Shown here: positions 27,121 through 35,823 of the stretch, in pieces
Layout of the letters: every line of letters begins with the position of its first letter
Position numbering within the stretch: the first letter of the stretch is position 1
From: Marinicella rhabdoformis
GTDB taxonomy: Bacteria; Pseudomonadota; Gammaproteobacteria; Xanthomonadales; Marinicellaceae
Length of the DNA stretch: 64,000 nucleotides
Assembly (NCBI RefSeq): GCF_009671245.1
Contig: NZ_VTFS01000003.1
Location: forward strand, 434,001 to 498,000
Direction of reading: 5' to 3'
Notes under the pieces: model-generated
Told to the model about the DNA's origin: nothing
What the model saw: the letters and a program-made list of their open reading frames with translations, nothing else
Database searches by the model: none
Translations under genes and position numbers: made by a program

Positions 27121-28368
27121 TCATTTACGTAATACAAACAAAGAAGCCAGAGACAACAAAACCATAACAGCAACAAATGGCATGCTGGCCATCAAGATAC
27201 CATCCCAGCCAAATTGAAAAACCACCCAACCGGCAAGCAAGGACGACGCACCTTGGAAAGCAAAGACACTGAAGTCATTGATGGCTTGGACCTTGTGTTT
27301 TTCTGCCTCGTGGTAACTTCTGGGAAGCAAGGTCGTACCTGAGAAAAAGAGGAAATTCCAACCCACACCCAAAACAATCAAAGCCCACCAATAATGCACC
27401 AATTCATGGCCTTGACCCGCTATGACAAGCACTGCGACAAACATCAATGTCCCGACCATCAAGAAGTATTTTATCGGAATTTTTTGACCCAGCCATATGG
27501 TCAACAAAGAAGGCAAGTACATCGCAGACACATGTGACTGTATCACCCACTTGGTGTGCTCTAAACTGTGACCATGCAGGCTGTGCATACTCAAAGGTGT
27601 GGCCGTCATGATGAAACTCATCAGACCAAAACCCAAAGCTGCTGCCATCATGGCAATGATAAAAACCGGCTGCATGATGATGGTTGATAGTGGCCTGACC
27701 TTTTGCTCTATTGGATCTGTTGACATCAGTGGGTCCTTAAAAAAACTGACAATCAAAATAGCGACGAATGATAATCCCGCCAATGCCACAAAAGCACCGG
27801 CATAGCTGGCACCACCGTCATGAGAATCAATCCAGCCACTTGATAATAAACCCACTTCAGGGCCAATCAAAGCCGCAAAGATGCCCGTGAACATCAAAAC
27901 AGAAATGGCGCGGGGGATTAATTTCGGCGAGTCTAAACTTTCCATAGCAGCAAAGCGCAATTGTTGCCCAAAAGCCCCGGCATTACCTAACAAAAACCCA
28001 GCCAAACAAAACAACCAGAAATGCCCCAACATTACAGCAAAAGCCGCCAATAAATGCCCCAAAACACTGCCAGAAAAACCAAACATCACCGCTTTCCTTC
28101 TGCCCCAACGCTTGGCCAACAATGCCGCGGGAATGGTCGCTGACGCCACGCCCGCCACCATCAAGCCCAAAGGCAAGGTCACCAAACTCGGATCAGGTGC
28201 CATTTGTGAAGATATGATGCCACCAATAAACACCAACAAAGGCGCAGCAGCCATCACCAAAGGCTGTGCAATGAACAACAAAGTGATGTTGCGCGGCAAA
28301 CCCGAAAAACGATCTATCAAGGCCGTGCAAAGCAACAAACCCGAGACAATAATGATTAAATTCTGCAT
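27121..28368 (-). CDS. Major facilitator superfamily transporter
   Basis: A 415-residue polytopic protein with about twelve hydrophobic segments. The MFS loop between helices 2 and 3 is visible as AALLAKRWGRRKAVMFG. A central cytoplasmic loop (FFKDPLMSTDPIEQKVRP) separates the two six-helix halves. Its stop lies 7 nt before the start of the Rieske-like gene, so the two are probably cotranscribed. The substrate cannot be told from sequence. Confidence 0.85.
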   Translation of the reverse strand: MQNLIIIVSGLLLCTALIDRFSGLPRNITLLFIAQPLVMAAAPLLVFIGGIISSQMAPDPSLVTLPLGLMVAGVASATIPAALLAKRWGRRKAVMFGFSGSVLGHLLAAFAVMLGHFWLFCLAGFLLGNAGAFGQQLRFAAMESLDSPKLIPRAISVLMFTGIFAALIGPEVGLLSSGWIDSHDGGASYAGAFVALAGLSFVAILIVSFFKDPLMSTDPIEQKVRPLSTIIMQPVFIIAMMAAALGFGLMSFIMTATPLSMHSLHGHSLEHTKWVIQSHVSAMYLPSLLTIWLGQKIPIKYFLMVGTLMFVAVLVIAGQGHELVHYWWALIVLGVGWNFLFFSGTTLLPRSYHEAEKHKVQAINDFSVFAFQGASSLLAGWVVFQFGWDGILMASMPFVAVMVLLSLASLFVLRK

Positions 28369-28510
28369 GGAGTCAGTCTATCAGTGAGTTAAATGTAAAA
28401 CCAGAAATTAAATTAAACAGAATTGTTACAACGAGGCCCTCTTCTTTAGTTTTGCAGCAATGTATATCTCGAACCAAATTTTATGCTACCCCAGAATCGA
28501 TTATATTTGG

Positions 28511-28933
28511 CTAACCATCACCCATCGCACCTGATTTTAAGCCCAAAATGGCTAAAATTACTGCGATTAATGATGTCAGTGCGACTGATAAAAACATCAA
28601 CAGCACCACCAATTCTGTTATGTTCTCTCCTACATAACCTGCAGCTGCAATTGGCGTGGCTTTTCCTGCCCCCATGATCGCGCCCAAAAGACATGCCAAC
28701 CAATTAAAATAGCTTGAAAAAAGCCAACACCAATACATTGTTTTTACTTTCTTTTGAGACAGGTCAAATTGGTGCCAAATTGCACCCAAAACAAGTAACA
28801 GAATGCCGCTTAAAATCCCTACAGTATGTGCAGAAAGCCCTAACCTTGGGATTTCTAATGAAGGGATTAGCATCCCCGTTACCATCGATAACAGCATGAT
28901 AATGAAACCATGGCGAATGATGTTTCGATTCAT
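28511..28933 (-). CDS. Small four-helix membrane protein, hydroxylaminobenzene-mutase-like
   Basis: A 140-residue protein with four hydrophobic segments. The motif PRLGLSAHTVGILSGILLL and the later NWLACLLGAIMGAG with GKATPIAAAGY resemble hydroxylaminobenzene mutase (HAB), a membrane enzyme that rearranges hydroxylaminobenzene to aminophenol in nitroarene breakdown. No nitroreductase or aminophenol gene is nearby, so the true function in this host is doubtful. AAGGAG precedes the ATG. An 18-bp dyad lies upstream in the probable promoter region. Confidence 0.6.
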   Translation of the reverse strand: MNRNIIRHGFIIMLLSMVTGMLIPSLEIPRLGLSAHTVGILSGILLLVLGAIWHQFDLSQKKVKTMYWCWLFSSYFNWLACLLGAIMGAGKATPIAAAGYVGENITELVVLLMFLSVALTSLIAVILAILGLKSGAMGDG

Positions 28934-28953
28934 TTGATAATTCTCCTTAGTTT

Positions 28954-28971
28954 TATAGTAAACATACTATA
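28954..28971. promoter_or_regulatory. Perfect dyad TATAGTA-AACA-TACTATA, likely operator
   Basis: An 18-bp sequence with two perfect 7-nt arms and a 4-nt spacer, 20 bp upstream of the HAB-like gene and 76 bp from the divergent cation transporter gene. The length and symmetry fit a dimeric repressor site (GntR or MarR type). No regulator gene is adjacent. Because the region is AT-rich, chance or a promoter element is possible. Confidence 0.4.
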
Positions 28972-29047
28972 GTGAGTATATCATTAATTCTAAATTATGA
29001 AGTTGGTCTCACTACCCTGACAATCCAACTTGTATTAGAATACCGTC

Positions 29048-29920
29048 ATGAAAAAAGATGAATTCACTGCGCAGGAAAAAGACCACAAGGTTCAACAGAT
29101 CATTCTGATTGAAGGCTTTTATAATGTGGTGGTTTTGCTGCTCAAAGCCGTGGTGGGTTTTGCCACCGGGTCTTTGGCCATATTGGGTGATGCAGTGCAT
29201 TCTTTGACCGATGTGATGAACAATGTGGTGATTTGGCTGGTGATGCGGGTGGCCAGAAAGCCGGCAGATATTGACCACCCTTATGGCCACAGAAAGTTTG
29301 AAACCATGGCAGTGTTTGCTTTGGCATCTTTGCTGGTGGTTTTGGCTGTAGAGCTGATGCTGATGGCTTTTCGCTCAGAAACAAAAGCCGTGGTCAGCGA
29401 GCCTTGGGGCTTGGCATTGATGGTCTTGGTTCTGGTGCTGAACTTAGGTATTTCTTTTTGGGAACGTCAATGGGCTAAGAGGCTTGATTCAGATATTTTA
29501 TTGGCCGATGCGCAACACACCTTGTCAGATGCCTTGACCACCGTTTTGGTGATTGTCAGTTGGCAGCTGTCGGCGATGGGTTATTTGTGGCTGGACAAGC
29601 TTTGCGCGTTCGGTGTGGCGGCATTGGTTTTGTACATTGCTTTTGGTTTGTTTCAAAAAGCCGTGCCGATTTTGGTTGACGGCTTCGCCATTGACCCTGA
29701 TTTATTGACTCAAGCCGCCGCAAAAATTGAAGGTGTTGAAGAAGTCAGACAAGTGCGTTCACGTTGGATTGGCTCGGTTAAAGCCGTGGATTTGGTGATA
29801 GCGGTCGATGCAGAAATTTCGACCAAAGACTCTCATGACATTGCTGACGAGGTAGAAAACAGCATCATGAAAGCCTTTAATGTGGTAGACATTTCGATTC
29901 ATGTAGAACCGTTTGAATAA
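29048..29920 (+). CDS. Cation diffusion facilitator transporter
   Basis: Divalent-metal/proton antiporter of 290 residues in the inner membrane. The metal site is visible in helix 2 (GDAVHSLTDVMNN, D48, H51, D55) and helix 5 (ADAQHTLSDALTT). The cytoplasmic end (residues ~205-290) is the small ferredoxin-like domain with GVEEVRQVRSRWIGSVKAVD and a terminal ISIHVEPF. Zn, Fe or Mn export cannot be separated from sequence. The gene ends 3 bp before the stop of the convergent FG-GAP gene. A broken fragment of a paralogue lies beyond that gene at 32701-32879. Confidence 0.9.
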   Translation: MKKDEFTAQEKDHKVQQIILIEGFYNVVVLLLKAVVGFATGSLAILGDAVHSLTDVMNNVVIWLVMRVARKPADIDHPYGHRKFETMAVFALASLLVVLAVELMLMAFRSETKAVVSEPWGLALMVLVLVLNLGISFWERQWAKRLDSDILLADAQHTLSDALTTVLVIVSWQLSAMGYLWLDKLCAFGVAALVLYIAFGLFQKAVPILVDGFAIDPDLLTQAAAKIEGVEEVRQVRSRWIGSVKAVDLVIAVDAEISTKDSHDIADEVENSIMKAFNVVDISIHVEPFE

Positions 29921-29923
29921 CAA

Positions 29924-32626
29924 TCAGGGATTTTCAAAAGCGTCCTGAAAAATTAAATCGACAAAATCATCACAGACAATTTCTATGTCACTGATGTTTT
30001 CTTGCTGCACGACCCCTGAACCTAGGTTTACTTGGCACGATTGATTGAAGGGATACCCATTGCCAATGATTTCTACATTGTAGTTGTGATTTTCAGGTAA
30101 CTGCATATCAAAAGTAAAACCACCATTCACCGAAATCACTTCCCTGTCATTAAGCTTCAGTTTCAAAGAATTTTGGGGCAATAAATTGGAGATACTGCCA
30201 GATACAGTGTATGTTTCATTCAGCTGATATAACGTTGCCCTACCCGAGTTGAGGCCATGAAAACCGGCTTCTGGTATGCCAATCAATAATTGATTATCAA
30301 TGCCTTGAAAAGCCCTGCCAAATTCATCGTCTTGGCCATATTCTGATTCTAAATATCCACTGAACTGCCACCCGTTAATGTATTCAAATTCCATCAATTT
30401 ATTGAAATTTCCAGATTGACTCCTGGCACTGACAACCAAAGTTTCATCATTCAAATACAAATCATAGCCAAAATATTCAAGACCATTAGGGAATGTTGTT
30501 GTTATGGTTTCTTCAAATACCCAGTCGTTATTGTCATCACGTTTATACATGTGAACTTCCCCATTGGAAAGCGTATGTCCTTGTTGATTTCTCTGGTTGT
30601 TTGCAGCACCAATAGCCAAAAGGTTTTTACTTGCAGAAAAAGCCGAGCCAAAATTCTGGCCATCATTCGCCAGCGGACTGTGAATCGCAGATTGCTCTAC
30701 CCACCCATTGCCATCATAAGCCATAACACTCACATAACTTTGGGGGTTGTTCCCTGAAGTTACATTTTGCAAATAAAGCAAACCATCAATATAAGCCATG
30801 CTTTTCGAATAAGAATTTAAGCCTGTTTCAAAGTTTAATATTTCACTGATAACAGTCTGGTTGTCATCAAAAACTATTTGATGTATTAAAACTCGCTTGT
30901 TAATCTCATCCCGAGACAATGTGATGATGCCATGTTCAGTGTGAAGAACTTTTTTTATCACAGTCAAAACGGTTGTGTTGGTTTGACCTTGTTCATGTTC
31001 CAAGAAAGGCAAGTCTATGCCCTGTGAACTGACCCAGCCATTATTCCCTTTTTCCCATTTGACTAATTGTGAATCATTAAAATAAACCACAACATTGTCC
31101 TGAACATCTAAAACCCTTCCAAAGAAAAACCCGGGTTCATCATATGTTTGCTTAAATGACAGTGACCAATTATCATTCTGATCTTTCTCAAAAACATATA
31201 AGTTGGGTTGGTAAACATCTTCACCATCAACTTCACTGAAATCCGTCGCCGCAAAAGCCGCCACATTGTTATCTATATCAAGCTCTCTACCAAAAAACTG
31301 TTCATATGAGCCCGGATTCAAATCAATCCTTTTGTCATCTACCCAAACGTTATTCTGTTGTTTAAATGTATAAACTCGCGTGTATCCGTTCGCCACTAAA
31401 ATTTCATTTTCATGAGCCAGAACCGTGTAACCAAAATACGGGTACTCAAATCCAGGCATGTATATTTTCTGTTTGAATTGCCAACCTGAAAGGTCTTTTT
31501 CGAAAACATATGCAGCACCTTTTTCATCTCCACCATCATCATTGCCATAAGCACCAGCAACCAATACACCATCCTGAAGACTCATTGTGGTACCTAACAA
31601 TTCTTCCCACTGCTGACTTGAAGATTCATAAGTGGATTGTTCTGTCCAAAGGTCATTTTCTATTTCAAAAAAATACAATTTCCCATTAGAGTCCTCATTG
31701 TGCATTAACGCAGAAACAATCAAATCATCTCCTTGTATGACAACCTCTCTACCAAATGTTCCTGACATTGCAGCATCACTGGCCAAAATAGACTGGCTTT
31801 GAACCCATAAACCATTTTCTTTTTTGAAAACAAATACACTGCCGGTGGAATTATTGTACCTGGTAGCCCCTACGACAACATAATCATCATTGACATCTAA
31901 GGACTTACCAAAATAAACGTTAATCAGTTGACCACCAATATCAAAATCCAGTTTTTGTGTTTGCTGCCAATTGCCTTCCACCTCTTCAAATACAAAGACC
32001 GCGCCAGAATTATTAGCCTCTATATCACTTTTATAGTCTCCAACAAAAATTTGACCATTATTCACTGCCAAGCTGGAACCAAAATCTTCAATTGATTGAC
32101 CCTGATTGGCGGTTATCACTTGCTGTAGGCTCCATTCATCATTATTTTTTCTGAAGACATAAACCACACCTGACTGATAATCATTTCCATGACCATCCGG
32201 CGCCCCAACCACAGCAATATCTCCTTGAATGGCAACAAATTTCCCAAACAACTCTTCATATTCATAAGGAGGGCGTAGGATGTGTTTTTCCACCCAGTCA
32301 CCTTGTTCCATTTCATAAATGACAGCATAGTTTTTTACACCTAAAATCATGGTGTCATTATCAACATCTGCCCTCAGGCCAATATTTTCTCCACGACCAA
32401 TGCCTTCTGGAGTTGGTAAAAATTCATGGAGAACCTCTTTACTCAATTCAGACGTCACTCCATTTGATACTACAGGCAAGTCTTTATCTGTGACAGTTTC
32501 AGGCAACAAAGAAGGCGGCGATTTATAATTTAATGGAGGATTATCCAGTGTATCTTTGATGGTAAATGAAGCTGATAATGAGAATGAGATAAATAAAAAG
32601 ATAATTGAAACTATTGGCTTAAGCAT
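29924..32626 (-). CDS. Large exported FG-GAP repeat protein with GFE-type C-terminal tail
   Basis: Product of 900 residues with a signal peptide (IVSIIFLFISFSLSAS). From about residue 90 to 810 there are many ~55-65-residue repeats of the pattern FG.SL.V....L.VGA......GAVYVF.......W.., suggesting one or two beta-propellers. One ~80-residue domain with paired Cys (VSGSISNLLPQNSLKLKLND...) follows; the 17279-19153 product has two copies. The protein ends VDLIFQDAFENP. The cell-surface or secreted role and ligand are unknown. Its unusual position, between an intact cation transporter gene and a fragment of a second, suggests insertion here. Confidence 0.78.
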   Translation of the reverse strand: MLKPIVSIIFLFISFSLSASFTIKDTLDNPPLNYKSPPSLLPETVTDKDLPVVSNGVTSELSKEVLHEFLPTPEGIGRGENIGLRADVDNDTMILGVKNYAVIYEMEQGDWVEKHILRPPYEYEELFGKFVAIQGDIAVVGAPDGHGNDYQSGVVYVFRKNNDEWSLQQVITANQGQSIEDFGSSLAVNNGQIFVGDYKSDIEANNSGAVFVFEEVEGNWQQTQKLDFDIGGQLINVYFGKSLDVNDDYVVVGATRYNNSTGSVFVFKKENGLWVQSQSILASDAAMSGTFGREVVIQGDDLIVSALMHNEDSNGKLYFFEIENDLWTEQSTYESSSQQWEELLGTTMSLQDGVLVAGAYGNDDGGDEKGAAYVFEKDLSGWQFKQKIYMPGFEYPYFGYTVLAHENEILVANGYTRVYTFKQQNNVWVDDKRIDLNPGSYEQFFGRELDIDNNVAAFAATDFSEVDGEDVYQPNLYVFEKDQNDNWSLSFKQTYDEPGFFFGRVLDVQDNVVVYFNDSQLVKWEKGNNGWVSSQGIDLPFLEHEQGQTNTTVLTVIKKVLHTEHGIITLSRDEINKRVLIHQIVFDDNQTVISEILNFETGLNSYSKSMAYIDGLLYLQNVTSGNNPQSYVSVMAYDGNGWVEQSAIHSPLANDGQNFGSAFSASKNLLAIGAANNQRNQQGHTLSNGEVHMYKRDDNNDWVFEETITTTFPNGLEYFGYDLYLNDETLVVSARSQSGNFNKLMEFEYINGWQFSGYLESEYGQDDEFGRAFQGIDNQLLIGIPEAGFHGLNSGRATLYQLNETYTVSGSISNLLPQNSLKLKLNDREVISVNGGFTFDMQLPENHNYNVEIIGNGYPFNQSCQVNLGSGVVQQENISDIEIVCDDFVDLIFQDAFENP

Positions 32627-32700
32627 GTGAGGTTGATTTTTTTAAAAGTACATCATAATTAATAGTTTTTAAAATGCAATATAGTGAGATGTTTTTTTGA

Positions 32701-32879
32701 GTGATGCGGTGCATTCTTTGACTGATGTGATGAACAATGTGGTGATCTGGCTGGTGATGCGGGTGGCCAGAAAGCCGGCGGAAATTGGCCTCCCTTTTGA
32801 TAACAGTAAGTTTGAAGCCGTGACGGCGTCTGTCTTTGCTGGGCTGCTGCTTGTATATTCACCTTCATTGAACATTTAA
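32701..32879 (+). pseudogene. Fragment of a second cation diffusion facilitator gene
   Basis: The sequence matches bases from 29187 on in the intact transporter gene. Over the first ~90 bp only six bases differ, and the first four are third-position synonymous changes; beyond that similarity drops. It encodes DAVHSLTDVMNN and the following RVARKPA, but lacks the start, the rest of the helices and the C-terminal domain, and ends at TAA 32879. The synonymous pattern suggests a formerly functional paralogue rather than a recent copy. It is the only recognisable content of the 330-bp gap 32627-32956. Confidence 0.75.
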
Positions 32880-32956
32880 AACACTCAAAATGCCTTGTTC
32901 CATAATGAATTCAATACTGCTTGACCACTTGGGTGTGTCTTTGTAACATCACCCCT

Positions 32957-33631
32957 ATGCCGTTCTTGATTGTTTTAATCTTGCTGATTGTTTTTGGCCC
33001 CAACCTTTGGGTCAAACATGTGCTGCGCAAACACCAAAAACACATCGAATCGCTGGATGGTACTGGCAGCGAATTGGCCTTGCATTTAATCGAACGTTTT
33101 GAACTTGATGGCGTTGAAGTTATTAAAGGTAAAGTTGATGAAGATTATTATGATCCAAAAAACAAAGTCGTTTGCCTCAGTCCAGAAGTACACGATGGAC
33201 AATCTTTGACTGCCGTGGCAGTGGCTGCGCATGAAGTCGGCCATGCGATTCAATTTTATAAACAAGAACCAGTCAGCCGACTGCGTGAAAAATATTTGTC
33301 CAAAGCACATGCAATAAAACATTATGGCATGATGTTTTTGATGGCCTCACCTATCCTTGGCTTGGTTTTCAGGCTTCCCCACTTGACCTTGTTAACCATT
33401 GTGATTGGTGTCATTACCATGGTGGTTTCTGTTTTGATGTATGTGGCCGTGCTGCCAGAGGAATTTGATGCCAGTTTCAACAAAGCCATGCCGATACTCG
33501 AAGAAGGCTACATCACTGAAGAACAATTACCCAAAGTCCGACAAATCCTCCGCGCTTGTGCCATGACTTATGTCGCTGGCGCCATGGCCGACATGCTGAA
33601 TTTATGGCGCTGGATTCGGTTTATCAGGTAA
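32957..33631 (+). CDS. Membrane zinc metallopeptidase, YugP family
   Basis: A 224-residue protein with an N-terminal membrane helix (FLIVLILLIVFGPNLWV) and the metalloprotease motif AAHEVGHAIQF, where HEVGH provides two Zn ligands and the catalytic Glu. Two more hydrophobic segments follow (MFLMASPILGLVF, TIVIGVITMVVSVLMYVAV). EEFDAS after them fits a third ligand. The length and topology are those of the YugP group (neutral zinc peptidase 2). The ATG at 32957 is preferred over a TTG at 32921 because the helix starts right after it. The substrate is unknown. Confidence 0.85.
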   Translation: MPFLIVLILLIVFGPNLWVKHVLRKHQKHIESLDGTGSELALHLIERFELDGVEVIKGKVDEDYYDPKNKVVCLSPEVHDGQSLTAVAVAAHEVGHAIQFYKQEPVSRLREKYLSKAHAIKHYGMMFLMASPILGLVFRLPHLTLLTIVIGVITMVVSVLMYVAVLPEEFDASFNKAMPILEEGYITEEQLPKVRQILRACAMTYVAGAMADMLNLWRWIRFIR

Positions 33632-33659
33632 GCTTGTTGATTTCAAACCTAAAGATGAG

Positions 33660-33691
33660 ATTCCGGCACTCGCCTCAGGCTCGGCTGGAAT
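33660..33691. repeat. Short ATTCC...GGAAT inverted repeat, dispersed-repeat-like
   Basis: ATTCC (33660-33664) and GGAAT (33687-33691) are in inverted orientation, with GGC next to each arm. This recalls the short ATTCC/GGAAT-bounded repeats common between bacterial genes. It lies 29 bp after the zinc peptidase stop, between convergent genes. Family identity is not proven. Confidence 0.4.
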
Positions 33692-33727
33692 GACGGTTTA
33701 TTGTTGACTTGACTGGGACTTAAACTA

Positions 33728-33806
33728 AGCTGGCGTAGTCAGTGAAATTTACAACAACCTAAATTAACTTAAATTAAATTAACTTAAATCACTGGGACCG
33801 CCAGCT
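33728..33806. repeat. 79-bp palindromic element enclosing a 15-bp tandem repeat
   Basis: The left arm AGCTGGC-5nt-CAGTGA (33728-33745) is inverted in the right arm TCACTG-5nt-GCCAGCT (33789-33806). Thirteen of eighteen arm positions pair. The loop holds an exact tandem duplication of the 15-mer TAAATTAACTTAAAT (33760-33789). The element sits between two convergent genes, where a terminator or a miniature mobile element would be expected. No T run follows either arm. Confidence 0.55.
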
Positions 33807-33841
33807 GGCACAGGCACACAAGCTACTAGAACAGGCTGTAT

Positions 33842-34213
33842 TCAATCAATGATAATTTGATCTACGAGTGAGCTCTTGTGTTTGTCTTTATGATTGAACC
33901 AAACCACTTCTTCAATTTCAGAATCGGCTTTCACTTCGCCTGAGTAATCGGCTTCATAACAAGTCATTTTCACTTGCAAACCTTCGGGCATGCCGTGGGC
34001 TTGAGCAACAAAAGTACCGAGGTACTTGATGCTTTCAGGTGTTAAATCTACCGTCAACTCCTCTTTGATCTCACGGGTCAATGCTTGGTGATCACTTTCA
34101 TCCGCTTCGCGTTTACCACCCGGAATATAGTAGGTGTCTTTGCCCTTAGAGCGGGCGCTGAGGAATTGATTGTTCTTGATGTAAATCCATGCCAGTTTGT
34201 CTATTTCTTGCAC
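33842..34213 (-). CDS. Nudix hydrolase
   Basis: A 123-residue protein with a Nudix box GGKREADESDHQALTREIKE followed by EL, matching GX5EX7REUXEEXGU with Leu in place of the Gly before the final hydrophobic residue. Nudix enzymes split nucleoside diphosphates linked to another group. The start is GTG at 34213, 3 nt after the upstream lipoprotein stop. The substrate cannot be predicted; size is at the small end (MutT-like). Confidence 0.85.
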   Translation of the reverse strand: MQEIDKLAWIYIKNNQFLSARSKGKDTYYIPGGKREADESDHQALTREIKEELTVDLTPESIKYLGTFVAQAHGMPEGLQVKMTCYEADYSGEVKADSEIEEVVWFNHKDKHKSSLVDQIIID

Positions 34214-34216
34214 TTT

Positions 34217-34735
34217 TTAATTTTCACTTGGCGCAGTGGATGAAACAGAATCTGTGGCTTGTCCTGTTCCTGGACTGCTGCTGTAATCCGATGAAATTTT
34301 CAACACAGCATTCAATGACGTTTGAAACAGTTCTTTGGCCACATCAGGGGTTAGGCCGTTAATCGACTTTAAATTACCCATAAACTCACATGTCCTGAAC
34401 ATGACTTCTCTGGATAACAAAACGCCAGGATTTATTCCGCCCAATTCTGCCACGCCTGAAGATGTATTGGCACCAACTCCCAAGCTTGTGGTGCCCTCTT
34501 TGGCACTCAAAGAATCCCCTCCTGATTGAACAACTGCAAAATCTTGCCCTCTTGAAGAGCAAATAATTTCTGCATTTTTTCCGGTATGTAGGTAGACAAC
34601 ATCGTTGTCTGGGCTGGTTTCTACTGCTGTTAATGATCCTTCAGAAATCACTTTACTCTGTAATTTAGGCTGGCTATTTAAACTGGCGCATGAACTCAGA
34701 ATTAAGCTCATTAATAAAATATTTATACTTTTCAT
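34217..34735 (-). CDS. Hypothetical lipoprotein
   Basis: A 172-residue protein with a lipoprotein signal (INILLMSLILSSC, lipid Cys at residue 16). The mature part has two more Cys (IICSSRG, RTCEFMG), a Ser/Gly-rich middle and a Ser-rich end. I do not recognise a family. It is followed after 3 nt by the Nudix gene and is preceded by a 228-bp AT-rich gap in which I see no gene or firm promoter. A linked function with the Nudix protein is not implied by the sequence. Confidence 0.7.
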   Translation of the reverse strand: MKSINILLMSLILSSCASLNSQPKLQSKVISEGSLTAVETSPDNDVVYLHTGKNAEIICSSRGQDFAVVQSGGDSLSAKEGTTSLGVGANTSSGVAELGGINPGVLLSREVMFRTCEFMGNLKSINGLTPDVAKELFQTSLNAVLKISSDYSSSPGTGQATDSVSSTAPSEN

Positions 34736-34963
34736 CGTTTCCCCCTTTGAGCATAACTCAAAGCATGAGACGAATTCCTGTATACATGTTTGAGCTTGAA
34801 TTGAGATAATATAATACCGTGATTGATATTAACCTTATCACAATAGATTGTACAAATATAACAATTTCAATATATACTCAATGATTTCTTGCACCTAGCT
34901 TGAGCCTGTAAAACCCTTGTCTCAGACAGCTTCTGTTGTCTACAGACTCAATCTATAAATACA

Positions 34964-35752
34964 TTATTTCTCTGCTTTTGTGAACACCAAAACAAAGCGG
35001 TCGGTTTTGCCGCGCATGTCTTTGTCGAAAACACTTTTGCTGTGGTCGTCATCGGCATTGCCCAAGACATTCGATTCTCCTTTCAATTCAAAGCCATAGG
35101 ATTCAATCACTTCAATGGCGTAAGCCTTTTCAATGCGGTGTAAAGATTTCGCGACTGTGTCTTTTGTGCCTGCTTTGGCGTTGTGATCTACGATCATAAA
35201 ACGGCCACCTGTTTTCAAGCCTTTGTGGATTTGTCCCATAAAGGCATCGCGATCAATTTGTGGCCAACCATTTTCTGAGTCGTCAAAGAACAAATCATGG
35301 AATGACATGATGATCATGGCAGCATCCAAGCTACCTGCTTTCATGCCCAAGTCATCAACTTCTCTGTCATGTTGAATCATTTGTGTGAACTTATTATTGT
35401 CCATGCGTTTTTTCAAAGCTTCACCAACAAAGGCACGGTATGCACCGTTGTTGTGTAGATAGACTTTACCTTCAGCACCGACAATTCGGGCCAACAATTC
35501 TGAGTAGTAACCACCACCTGCAAACACATCAAACACATGGTCACCCGCTTTAACACCCAACATTTGTAATGTCACATCGGGCCGACTGCGGGCATCACGC
35601 GCTTTGTCGGCATCGGTTCTTCCCTCAGCGTTCATAGCCACTGTGACATCAGATTGAGCTGCAGCATTCACTTTGGTATCCGCATTTTTTTCAGCTGCCA
35701 CAGACAATGGGGAAAATGCCAGTAAAGCCATGGTGTATATTATTTTTTTCAT
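34964..35752 (-). CDS. Exported class I SAM-dependent methyltransferase-like protein
   Basis: A 262-residue protein with a cleavable signal peptide (TMALLAFSPLSVAAE). Motif I of class I methyltransferases is clear: DHVFDVFAGGGYYSELLARI. A motif IV-like segment SLDAAMIIMSFHDLFF and KTGGRFMIVDHNAKAG follow. Related proteins with signal peptides occur in many Proteobacteria and have no established substrate. An exported SAM-dependent enzyme is odd because SAM is cytoplasmic. Confidence 0.8.
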   Translation of the reverse strand: MKKIIYTMALLAFSPLSVAAEKNADTKVNAAAQSDVTVAMNAEGRTDADKARDARSRPDVTLQMLGVKAGDHVFDVFAGGGYYSELLARIVGAEGKVYLHNNGAYRAFVGEALKKRMDNNKFTQMIQHDREVDDLGMKAGSLDAAMIIMSFHDLFFDDSENGWPQIDRDAFMGQIHKGLKTGGRFMIVDHNAKAGTKDTVAKSLHRIEKAYAIEVIESYGFELKGESNVLGNADDDHSKSVFDKDMRGKTDRFVLVFTKAEK

Positions 35753-35823
35753 TGTATTGCCTCTTGTACGAAATCATTCATAGAATACTAACACAAACCA
35801 TGCCAATGGCTACCTGACAGAAG

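Noticed and set aside
27881-28387. A 168-codon frame antisense to the MFS gene
   Set aside because: Lys/Pro/Asn-rich shadow of a hydrophobic gene; no motif or ribosome binding site.
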